Assembly: GCA_937890655.1 (NCBI GenBank)
Contig: CALADT010000105.1
Coordinates: 1 to 5,572, forward strand
Source: an uncultured Mucispirillum sp.
Lineage (GTDB): Bacteria > Chrysiogenota > Deferribacteres > Deferribacterales > Mucispirillaceae
Direction of reading: 5' to 3'
DNA: 5,572 bases
The translations under genes and the position numbers were made by a program. Below, piece after piece: positions 1-4,551 of the stretch. The notes under the pieces are model-generated. The model was not told where the DNA came from. It did not search any database and was given only the letters and a program-made list of their open reading frames with translations. Each line of letters starts with the position of its first letter. Positions within the stretch are counted from its first letter, which is position 1.

Positions 1-31
1 AAAAAAATAGTATTACAAAGTATTTTTTATA
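1..31 (+). repeat. Left terminal inverted repeat, 31 bp
   Basis: This arm is an exact reverse complement of 291-321. The match ends at position 32 (G, facing T at 290) and may continue left of the window. The arm also holds a weak dyad of its own: AAAAAATA at 2-9 against TATTTTTT at 21-28, with an 11-nt loop. Confidence 0.9.
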
Positions 32-56
32 GATTCTTCGTTTTACTCAGAATGAC
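31..56 (+). repeat. Hairpin motif, copy 1 (AGATTCTTCG...CTCAGAATGAC)
   Basis: ATTCT at 33-37 pairs with AGAAT at 49-53. The motif resembles the short ATTCTTCG...CTCAGAATGAC dispersed repeat that I recall from intergenic regions of several unrelated bacterial genomes. That resemblance is from memory and unverified. A diverged inverted copy lies at about 166-193. Confidence 0.6.
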
Positions 57-99
57 CCTGTTTTGATATGGTTATTGTATGCAGGTATTTATAATATTT

Positions 100-116
100 T
101 AGTAATAATATTTTTA
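100..116 (+). repeat. Inner inverted repeat, left arm (partner 193-209)
   Basis: TAGTAATAATATTTTTA here is the reverse complement of 193-209 except at one base, 16 of 17. The pair would enclose a 76-nt loop that includes hairpin motif copy 2. Confidence 0.65.
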
Positions 117-165
117 TTTACTAACTAATCTTAATTAATTATACAAAACTTTCCCTACTTAACTG

Positions 166-193
166 TCTACTCTGAGCCTTGTGCGAAGAGTCT
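166..193 (-). repeat. Hairpin motif, copy 2, inverted and diverged
   Basis: Read on the minus strand it begins AGACTCTTCG and continues to CTCAGAGT, matching copy 1 (AGATTCTTCG, CTCAGAAT). ACTCT at 169-173 pairs with AGAGT at 187-191. Compared with copy 1, one T-A pair of the stem has become a C-G pair, so pairing is kept although the sequence changed. The loop differs in sequence and length. Confidence 0.6.
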
Positions 194-209
194 AAAAATA
201 TTATTGCTA
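193..209 (-). repeat. Inner inverted repeat, right arm (partner 100-116)
   Basis: TAAAAATATTATTGCTA matches the reverse complement of 100-116 at 16 of 17 positions. It directly abuts hairpin motif copy 2, so in the same orientation both motif copies follow an ATTTTT-rich run. Confidence 0.65.
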
Positions 210-290
210 CAATTATTTAATATAATATGGTAGTTATATTTTTTAAGTTATTAAGATTTAAAATCTTTATTTACTTTATAATCTTTAAGT

Positions 291-321
291 TATAAAAAAT
301 ACTTTGTAATACTATTTTTTT
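291..321 (-). repeat. Right terminal inverted repeat, 31 bp
   Basis: This arm is an exact reverse complement of 1-31 and ends in a run of seven T. Downstream sequence from 322 (AATCAAAT) cannot be compared with the other flank because that flank is outside the window. Confidence 0.9.
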
Positions 322-458
322 AATCAAATATAGAAGAATAAAAAAATATTAATAATACTAACCATTGAATATTCAATAGTTTTGATAGCTATATCAATAT
401 AAAAAAACAGTAACCAATATAATAATAAAAATTTTATTGAAATATACAATATTCTTAC

Positions 459-487
459 TTGAAAAAAAATTTATATTGGTATATAGT
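459..487 (+). promoter_or_regulatory. Probable sigma-70-type promoter for the secY operon
   Basis: TTGAAA (459-464) and TATAGT (482-487) are separated by exactly 17 bp. Each hexamer matches the consensus at five of six positions. Transcription would start near 493-494, giving a leader of about 70 nt that begins with the stem-loop at 489-514. It is the best-spaced -35/-10 pair I find in the upstream region. The right arm of an inverted repeat (471-480) lies in its spacer. AT-rich DNA makes false promoter matches common, so this remains a prediction. Confidence 0.6.
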
Positions 488-488
488 A

Positions 489-514
489 ATGCACTTATAT
501 TCTAATAAGTGTAT
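489..514 (+). promoter_or_regulatory. Stem-loop at the predicted 5' end of the secY transcript
   Basis: CACTTAT (492-498) pairs perfectly with ATAAGTG (505-511) across a 6-nt loop. The stem can extend to 489/514 with one G-U pair. A T-rich stretch follows (514-520), so it superficially resembles an intrinsic terminator. The predicted transcription start at 493-494 makes a 5'-end protective hairpin more likely. The stem has few G-C pairs. Confidence 0.45.
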
Positions 515-529
515 ATTTTTATAGAAAAT

Positions 530-548
530 ACCTTAAATTGTTTAAGGT
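530..548 (+). promoter_or_regulatory. Stem-loop just upstream of the secY ribosome binding site
   Basis: ACCTTAAA (530-537) pairs perfectly with TTTAAGGT (541-548) across a TTG loop. It ends about five bases before the GAGG of the secY Shine-Dalgarno (553-556), close enough to affect ribosome access or mRNA stability. That role is inference. Confidence 0.5.
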
Positions 549-563
549 TATAGAGGCGGTTAA

Positions 564-1877
564 ATGTTTAAAAAAATAGAAGAAATTTTTTCTATTCCAG
601 AGTTAAGAAAACGTATTTTTATGACTTTATTTTTACTTGCAATATTTCGTATAGGAGCACATGTGCCAACTCCTGGTGTTAATGGGCAGGCGTTATCTCA
701 ATTATTTGAAAGTGCTGGTAATAATATGCTAGGTTTTATTGATATGTTTACAGGTGGAGCATTAGCAAAATTAACAGTATTTGCTATGGGCGTTATGCCT
801 TATATCTCTGCATCTATTATTATGGAACTTTTAGCTGTTGTTATTCCTACTCTTGCAGAACTTAAAAAAAGAGGTAGCGAGGGAAGGGCAACAATTACAA
901 AATATACAAGGTATTTAACTGTTGTGGTAGCTGTTATACAAGGCCTTGCAATATCAATAGGTATTGAAAATATGGATGTAAATGGTTCTAAAATAGTGTT
1001 TATGGAAGGCTGGCATTTTAGGTTTGTTGCTACACTAACACTTACTACTGGAACAATGTTTTTAGTATGGCTTGGTGAAAAAATAACATCATATGGTGTT
1101 GGTAACGGTATGTCACTTATAATTATGGCAGGTATTATTTCTGCATTTCCTAGTGCAGTTAGTAACACATATCAGCTTATGCAGTCAGGCACTATCCAAA
1201 TAATACCACTTATTATTGCAGTTGCTATTATGGCTTTTGCTTATGTAGCGATTGTTTTTATGGAAACATCTCAACGTAGGTTACCTATACAGTATGTTAG
1301 AAAAGGTAATGCAGGTGGCACAGTTAATTCTGGTAATTCTTATTTACCATTAAGGTTAAACCCAGCAGGTGTTATACCTATTATCTTTGCTTCTACATTA
1401 ATAACATTGCCTGCAACTTTGGCTACATTTATGCCACAAGATGCAACAGTGCAAAAATTAAACTTTTTCTTTTCTCCTGAATTTCCTGTTTATTATGTAT
1501 TAGAATTAGTTTTAATTATATTTTTTACATACTTTTACACATCTATTATATTTAACCCAGCAGATATTGCTGATAATATAAATAAATCAGGTGGTGTTAT
1601 GCCAGGCAGACGTCCTGGAGTGGAAACTGCCAATTATATAGACTATGTTCTTACTCGTTTAACATTTATCGGTGCTTTATATTTAGCCCTTGTGTCTGTT
1701 ATGCCACAGTTATTTATAAGAGCATTTGGGTTACAATTTTATTTTGGTGGAACAAGTTTATTAATTGTAGTTGGTGTTGGTTTAGATGTAATACAAAAAA
1801 TAGAATCACATTTAATAACTCATAACTATGATGGCTTTTTAGCTAAAGGCCGTATTAGGGGGAGAAACTGGTCATGA
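564..1877 (+). CDS. secY: Preprotein translocase subunit SecY
   Basis: SecY is the channel subunit of the SecYEG translocon in the inner membrane. It passes unfolded secreted proteins across the membrane with SecA and inserts membrane proteins co-translationally. The 437-residue length is normal for the family and about ten membrane segments are evident. Recognisable blocks are the N-terminal IPELRKRI segment (11-18), the plug and TM2 region (about 55-92, with MGVMPYISASII), GNGMSLIIMAGI (180-191), RRLPIQYVRK (238-247) in a cytosolic loop, LPLRLNPAGVIP (261-272), NPADIADNI (331-339) followed by GGVMPGRRPG (343-352), and the basic C-terminal tail (428-435). The ATG follows GAGG at 553-556. The stop overlaps the adk start by 4 bases, so the two are translationally coupled. 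The residue I align to a Gln in E. coli TM2 is Glu (E88). rplO is not next to it. Confidence 0.98.
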   Translation: MFKKIEEIFSIPELRKRIFMTLFLLAIFRIGAHVPTPGVNGQALSQLFESAGNNMLGFIDMFTGGALAKLTVFAMGVMPYISASIIMELLAVVIPTLAELKKRGSEGRATITKYTRYLTVVVAVIQGLAISIGIENMDVNGSKIVFMEGWHFRFVATLTLTTGTMFLVWLGEKITSYGVGNGMSLIIMAGIISAFPSAVSNTYQLMQSGTIQIIPLIIAVAIMAFAYVAIVFMETSQRRLPIQYVRKGNAGGTVNSGNSYLPLRLNPAGVIPIIFASTLITLPATLATFMPQDATVQKLNFFFSPEFPVYYVLELVLIIFFTYFYTSIIFNPADIADNINKSGGVMPGRRPGVETANYIDYVLTRLTFIGALYLALVSVMPQLFIRAFGLQFYFGGTSLLIVVGVGLDVIQKIESHLITHNYDGFLAKGRIRGRNWS

Positions 1878-2521
1878 AAAACATTGTATTTTTAGGCGCA
1901 CCTGGTGCAGGTAAAGGCACACAGTCAGAATTTATTATAAAAAAATATGGTATTATTCAAATCTCTACGGGGGATATGCTCCGTTCAGCAGTGGCAGCAG
2001 GCTCACCACTTGGTAAAGTTGCAAAAGAATTTATGGATAATGGTAAACTTGTAACAGATGAAATAATTATAGGTTTAATGAGAGAAAGACTTGCTCAACC
2101 TGACTGTAAAAATGGTTTTATTTTAGACGGTTTTCCTAGAACATTAGCACAAGCTAAAAGTTTAGATGTTATGCTAAAAGAAGATATGAAAACAGAAATT
2201 ACTCACATTATCAGCCTTGAAGTGCCTGATGAATATATTGTAGAACGCATTACAGGTAGAAGAACAAGCCCTATTACAGGTAAAATATACCATGTAAAAT
2301 ATAACCCACCTGCTGTTGAAGGCATGGCAGAAGATGGTAAAACTCCACTTGTTCAAAGAGATGATGATAAAGAAGAAACTGTTAAGAAAAGATTAGAAGT
2401 TTTTCATGAACAAGCAGAATCATTAAAATCATACTATAAAAATACAGGAAAACTTTTTATAGTAGACGGAACAAAATCTCCAGATTCTGTTTTTAGTGAA
2501 ATAGAGGACATACTTAAATAA
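1874..2521 (+). CDS. adk: Adenylate kinase, zinc-less LID form
   Basis: Adenylate kinase catalyses ATP + AMP = 2 ADP in the cytosol and balances the adenylate pool. The 215-residue length fits the long bacterial form with a full LID domain. The P-loop GAPGAGKGT is at 8-16, the NMP-binding domain at about 30-60, DGFPRT at 85-90, GRR at 128-130 opens the LID, and RDDD at 162-165 is the arginine/acid region that closes it. The LID has no cysteines, so the structural zinc site of many Gram-positive enzymes is missing and the hydrogen-bonded Gram-negative type is expected. The start overlaps the secY stop as ATGA, with a strong AGGGGGAG ribosome site at 1857-1864 inside secY. The stop overlaps the map start by one base. 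The secY-adk-map order is common in many bacterial phyla. Confidence 0.98.
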   Translation: MKNIVFLGAPGAGKGTQSEFIIKKYGIIQISTGDMLRSAVAAGSPLGKVAKEFMDNGKLVTDEIIIGLMRERLAQPDCKNGFILDGFPRTLAQAKSLDVMLKEDMKTEITHIISLEVPDEYIVERITGRRTSPITGKIYHVKYNPPAVEGMAEDGKTPLVQRDDDKEETVKKRLEVFHEQAESLKSYYKNTGKLFIVDGTKSPDSVFSEIEDILK

Positions 2522-3270
2522 TGGTTACAATCTATTCAAAAACTGAAATTGATTACATAAAAGAATCTTCTGAAGTGGTAAAAGAAGTATTTAAACAATT
2601 AAAAGAATATATAAAACCGGGAATTACTACAAAAGATGTTGACAAAAGGGTAGAAAGTATTATATACTCAATGTCCGCCATTCCATCAACTAAAGGTTAT
2701 CATGGATATCCAGGCTCATGCTGCACATCGGTAAACAATGTTGTAGTGCATGGAATACCTAATGATTACGTTTTAAAAGATGGCGATATTATAAGTGTAG
2801 ATGTGGTTGCTAATAAAAACGGTTTCCATAGCGACGCTTGTAGAACATTTCCCGTGGGAAATATAAGTGAGGAAGCAGAAAGGCTTATTAATGTAACTCG
2901 TGAGTCTTTTTTTAAAGGTGTTGAATATGCTAAAGTTGGCTTTAGAATATCTGACATATCACATGCTATCCAAACCCATGTAGAAGCGGCTGGCTTTGGT
3001 GTTATTAGAGAATATCAAGGGCATGGGGTTGGTAGGAATATGCATGAAGAACCTTCTATTCCAAACTACGGTAGGCCAAACCGTGGCTTCAGGTTAAAAG
3101 CTGGTGCTATTTTGGCAATAGAGCCAATGGTTACATATGGTGATTATGCTATCCGTATATTAGCTGATAAGTGGACAGCAGTTACCGTTGATAATTCACT
3201 TGCGGCTCATTATGAGAATACTGTGGTAGTTACAAATGACGAACCGCTTATTCTTACACTAGAAGACTAG
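2521..3270 (+). CDS. map: Methionine aminopeptidase, type I
   Basis: This cytosolic metallopeptidase removes the N-terminal methionine from new proteins when the second residue is small. Its 249 residues fit the short type I form without an SH3-like N-terminal extension. All metal ligands of the pita-bread fold can be placed by comparison with E. coli MetAP: D94, D105, H168, E201 and E232. The substrate-site histidines H77 (VVHGIP) and H175 (HEEP) are also present. The start codon overlaps the adk stop (TAATG), with AGAGGA at 2503-2508 inside adk about 12 bases upstream. The spacing is long, and re-initiation after adk may help. Several products in this operon (S13, S11 and S4 begin Met-Ala) are predicted substrates. 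The stop codon lies in the stem of a hairpin at 3263-3281. Confidence 0.97.
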   Translation: MVTIYSKTEIDYIKESSEVVKEVFKQLKEYIKPGITTKDVDKRVESIIYSMSAIPSTKGYHGYPGSCCTSVNNVVVHGIPNDYVLKDGDIISVDVVANKNGFHSDACRTFPVGNISEEAERLINVTRESFFKGVEYAKVGFRISDISHAIQTHVEAAGFGVIREYQGHGVGRNMHEEPSIPNYGRPNRGFRLKAGAILAIEPMVTYGDYAIRILADKWTAVTVDNSLAAHYENTVVVTNDEPLILTLED

Positions 3271-3281
3271 GTAATAGTCTT
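3263..3281 (+). promoter_or_regulatory. Stem-loop spanning the map stop codon, map-infA gap
   Basis: AAGACTA (3263-3269) pairs perfectly with TAGTCTT (3275-3281) around GGTAA. The tail TATAATTTAATG is only partly T-rich, so this is at best a weak or partial terminator. A processing or stability element is as likely. It marks the 42-nt map-infA gap. Confidence 0.45.
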
Positions 3282-3312
3282 TATAATTTAATGTTGAGGA
3301 GAAGAGAACATT

Positions 3313-3534
3313 ATGAGTAAAAAAGATGACGTTATTGAGGCATCAGGTGTAGTTGTAGAGGCTTTACCAAATGCTCAGTTTAAAGTAACTCTTGAAAATC
3401 AACATACGATTCTTGCCCATTTATCAGGCAAGATGAGAATGAACTTCATTAGAATCCTACCAGGAGATAAAGTTACAATAGAGCTTTCTCCTTACGATTT
3501 AACGAAGGGCAGAATAATATATCGGCAAAAATAA
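3313..3534 (+). CDS. infA: Translation initiation factor IF-1
   Basis: IF1 binds the A site of the 30S subunit and works with IF2 and IF3 to select the initiator tRNA and start codon. The 73 residues make one S1-type OB-fold domain of family-normal length. The N-terminus MSKKDDVIEASGVVVEALPN and the block GKMRMNFIRILPGDKV (39-54) are characteristic. Family members usually have a basic residue at the position of M43 in this block. The ATG is preceded by GAGGAG at 3296-3301, about 11 bases away. It sits between map and rpmJ, the usual place in many non-enteric bacteria, whereas E. coli has infA elsewhere. rpmJ follows after 14 bases, so the two are almost certainly co-transcribed. Confidence 0.97.
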   Translation: MSKKDDVIEASGVVVEALPNAQFKVTLENQHTILAHLSGKMRMNFIRILPGDKVTIELSPYDLTKGRIIYRQK

Positions 3535-3548
3535 ACGGAGCAAACAAA

Positions 3549-3662
3549 ATGAAAGTAAGAGCTAGCGTTAAACCGATTTGCAGCAAATGCAAGATTGTGA
3601 AAAGGAAAGGGGTAATCAGAGTAATTTGTGAAAATCCCCGCCACAAACAAAGACAAGGCTAA
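3549..3662 (+). CDS. rpmJ: 50S ribosomal protein L36, zinc-binding (C+) form
   Basis: L36 is the smallest protein of the large ribosomal subunit and stabilises folding of 23S rRNA. This short reading frame encodes 37 residues, beginning MKVRASVKPICSKCKIVKR and ending RHKQRQG, the standard length. Cys11, Cys14, Cys27 and His32 form the zinc ribbon, so this is the C+ version and not the zinc-independent paralogue. The ATG follows CGGAG at 3536-3540 by 8 bases. The TAA stop overlaps the Shine-Dalgarno of rpsM (AAGGAGG at 3661-3667), so translation of the two is likely coupled. The infA-rpmJ-rpsM arrangement is typical. Confidence 0.97.
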   Translation: MKVRASVKPICSKCKIVKRKGVIRVICENPRHKQRQG

Positions 3663-3667
3663 GGAGG
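3661..3667 (+). promoter_or_regulatory. Shine-Dalgarno that fixes the GTG start of rpsM
   Basis: AAGGAGG is a full-strength ribosome site that overlaps the rpmJ stop codon and lies 6 bases before GTG at 3674. No in-frame ATG near this position would give the conserved S13 N-terminus, so the GTG start is secure. Confidence 0.85.
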
Positions 3668-3673
3668 CGAATA

Positions 3674-4042
3674 GTGGCGCGAGTAGCCGGAGTTGACATT
3701 CCAAACAACAAGAAAGTAGAAATCGGTCTTACCTACATTTATGGAGTAGGTAGAAGTACAGCCCGTAAAGTTATCGCAGAAACAGGTATCGATAGCAACA
3801 AAAGAGTGGCTGAGTTAACAGAGCAGGAAATTTCCTCAATCAGAAAATTATTAGAGGATAACTATAAGGTGGAGGGTGATTTACGTAAAGAAATCGGCCT
3901 TGCTATCAAGCGCCTTATGGAAATAAACTGCTACCGCGGTTGGAGACACAAAATGGGTCTTCCAGTTAGAGGTCAGAAAACACGTTCTAATGCAAGAACT
4001 CGTCGTGGTCTTGCTGGTAAACGCGGTATTAAAAGGAAGTAA
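3674..4042 (+). CDS. rpsM: 30S ribosomal protein S13
   Basis: S13 sits in the head of the small subunit, contacts the P-site tRNA through its C-terminal tail, and forms bridges to the large subunit. The 122 residues match the family. The N-terminus MARVAGVDIPNNKKVEIGLT is diagnostic, GVGRSTA (24-30) lies in the helix-two-turn-helix part, and the basic tail RGQKTRSNARTRRG (99-112) followed by GKRGIKRK is the rRNA and tRNA contact. The start is GTG with a perfect Shine-Dalgarno 6 bases upstream. The gap to rpmJ is only 11 bases, so the structured leader that precedes rpsM in E. coli (the S4 target) has no room here. A 111-base gap follows before rpsK. Confidence 0.98.
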   Translation: MARVAGVDIPNNKKVEIGLTYIYGVGRSTARKVIAETGIDSNKRVAELTEQEISSIRKLLEDNYKVEGDLRKEIGLAIKRLMEINCYRGWRHKMGLPVRGQKTRSNARTRRGLAGKRGIKRK

Positions 4043-4153
4043 AACTTGATAGTTGTCTTATAATAAGACACTGCGCAGAAATTAGCTAGACTATCTGTTA
4101 AAGGGTATTCAATAAAAGTTAATTATCTGTCATAATGCTACTTTGGAGGAACC
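4043..4153 (+). promoter_or_regulatory. Structured 111-nt rpsM-rpsK intergenic region, candidate leader for rpsK-rpsD-rpoA
   Basis: TGTCTTAT (4054-4061) and ATAAGACA (4063-4070) form a perfect dyad. Directly outside it, GATAGT (4048-4053) can pair with ACTATC (4090-4095), and AAC (4043-4045) with GTT (4097-4099), enclosing a self-complementary CTGCGCAG (4071-4078). The result would be a hairpin stacked on a closing stem. TATCTGT occurs twice as a direct repeat (4092-4098 and 4124-4130). A weak promoter-like pair, TTCAAT (4108-4113) with CATAAT (4131-4136) at 17 bp, also lies here. Known S4 autoregulation in other bacteria makes an autogenous leader plausible, but nothing here proves it. Confidence 0.4.
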
Positions 4154-4540
4154 ATGGCAGGTCCTAGAAAATCAGGTAAAAAAGAAAAAAAGAGCGTACC
4201 TAGGGGTATAGCTCACATTAATTCTACATTTAATAACACTCATGTTGCTTTTAGCGATATGAAAGGTAATGTAGTATGCTGGGCAACTGGCGGAACAGAA
4301 AATTTTAAAAACTCAAGGAAATCCACTCCTTTCGCTGCTCAACTTGCAGCTGAAAACGCAGCTAAAAAAGCTGTTGATTTCGGTATGAGAGAAGTTGAAG
4401 TTAGTGTTAAAGGACCAGGTTCTGGTAGAGAAAGTGCTATTAGAGCAATTCAAGCTGCTGGAATCAAGATTACAGTAATTAGAGACATTACACCCGTTCC
4501 ACATAACGGTTGTCGTCCTATTAAGAAAAGAAGAGTTTAG
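4154..4540 (+). CDS. rpsK: 30S ribosomal protein S11
   Basis: S11 lies on the platform of the small subunit, next to the mRNA exit path and 16S rRNA helices 23 and 24. Its 128 residues are of normal length. Diagnostic blocks are GIAHINSTFNNTH (18-30), SRKSTPFAAQLAAENAAKKA (54-73), VKGPGSGRESAIRAI (85-99) and PHNGCRP (116-122). N118-G119 is the Asn-Gly pair that is converted to isoaspartate in E. coli S11. Two departures from the usual sequence are N50 and N53 in ENFKNSRKS, where E. coli has glycines (GFRGSRKS), and Ile for the second Pro in CRPIKKRRV. The ATG follows GGAGGA at 4145-4150, an unusually short spacer of 3 to 4 bases. No other in-frame start preserves the family N-terminus. Confidence 0.98.
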   Translation: MAGPRKSGKKEKKSVPRGIAHINSTFNNTHVAFSDMKGNVVCWATGGTENFKNSRKSTPFAAQLAAENAAKKAVDFGMREVEVSVKGPGSGRESAIRAIQAAGIKITVIRDITPVPHNGCRPIKKRRV

Positions 4541-4547
4541 GAGAGGA
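4539..4547 (+). promoter_or_regulatory. Shine-Dalgarno that fixes the TTG start of rpsD
   Basis: AGGAGAGGA overlaps the rpsK stop codon and offers GGAG at 8 bases or GAGG at 5 bases from TTG at 4552. This supports TTG over the next in-frame ATG, which would remove the first 16 residues including Cys9 and Cys12. Confidence 0.8.
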
Positions 4548-4551
4548 TACC

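Larger units (their letters stand above)
1..321. mobile_element. MITE-like palindromic intergenic element (possibly truncated by the window's left edge)
   Basis: The two ends are perfect reverse complements over 31 bases (1-31 and 291-321), far beyond chance even in AT-rich DNA. No protein-coding frame of useful length lies between them, so this is a non-autonomous element or a structured repeat, not an insertion sequence with its own transposase. Inside are two inverted copies of a short hairpin motif (31-56 and about 166-193) and another inverted repeat (100-116 against 193-209, 16 of 17 matching). The outer ends are A- or T-rich runs. The window starts exactly at the left repeat, so the true left end and any target-site duplication cannot be seen. 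It sits where rplO would normally adjoin secY. Calling it mobile is inference: only the palindromic architecture is visible, and it could also be an immobile structured repeat. Confidence 0.6.
322..563 (+). other. AT-rich non-coding leader region upstream of secY
   Basis: No coding frame is supported in these 242 bases. The stretch holds a 14-bp perfect palindrome ATTGAATATTCAAT (364-377), a dyad TTGATA...TATCAA (382-387/392-397), a 10-bp inverted repeat ACCAATATAA/TTATATTGGT (413-422/471-480) enclosing AATAAAA/TTTTATT (424-430/432-438), a probable promoter (459-487) and two leader stem-loops. Short AT-only dyads arise easily by chance in such DNA, so only the promoter and the two leader stem-loops are listed as separate features. 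Confidence 0.6.

Noticed and set aside
90..226. TATAAT sequences at 90-95 and 221-226 inside the palindromic element as promoters
   Set aside because: Neither has a -35 at acceptable spacing (TTGATA at 63-68 is 21 bp away from the first). Perfect -10 matches are expected by chance in DNA this AT-rich.
489..520. Intrinsic terminator before secY
   Set aside because: The stem is weak in G-C pairs and the T-rich tail is interrupted. A well-spaced promoter just upstream places the transcript start at this hairpin, so a 5'-leader stem-loop is the better reading. A terminator for an upstream gene cannot be fully excluded.
1..563. CRISPR array, tRNA, riboswitch or rplO remnant in the upstream region
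   Set aside because: No regularly spaced direct repeats, no tRNA-like cloverleaf, no known riboswitch signature and no L15-like peptide can be recognised in any frame by eye.
800..1168. Open frame on the minus strand inside secY (122 codons)
   Set aside because: It lies wholly antisense to a clear secY gene, has no recognisable family, and its composition follows from the codons of secY. The same holds for shorter antisense frames within adk, map, infA/rpmJ, rpsK, rpsD and rpoA.
3282..3287. TATAAT in the map-infA gap as a promoter for infA
   Set aside because: No -35-like hexamer is found at the right distance (17 bp upstream reads CTAGAA), and the motif directly follows a hairpin.
4059..4064. 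TATAAT in the rpsM-rpsK gap as a promoter -10
   Set aside because: TTGATA at 4046-4051 is only 7 bp upstream, and no -35-like hexamer lies at 16-18 bp. The TATAAT is part of the perfect dyad and better explained by it.
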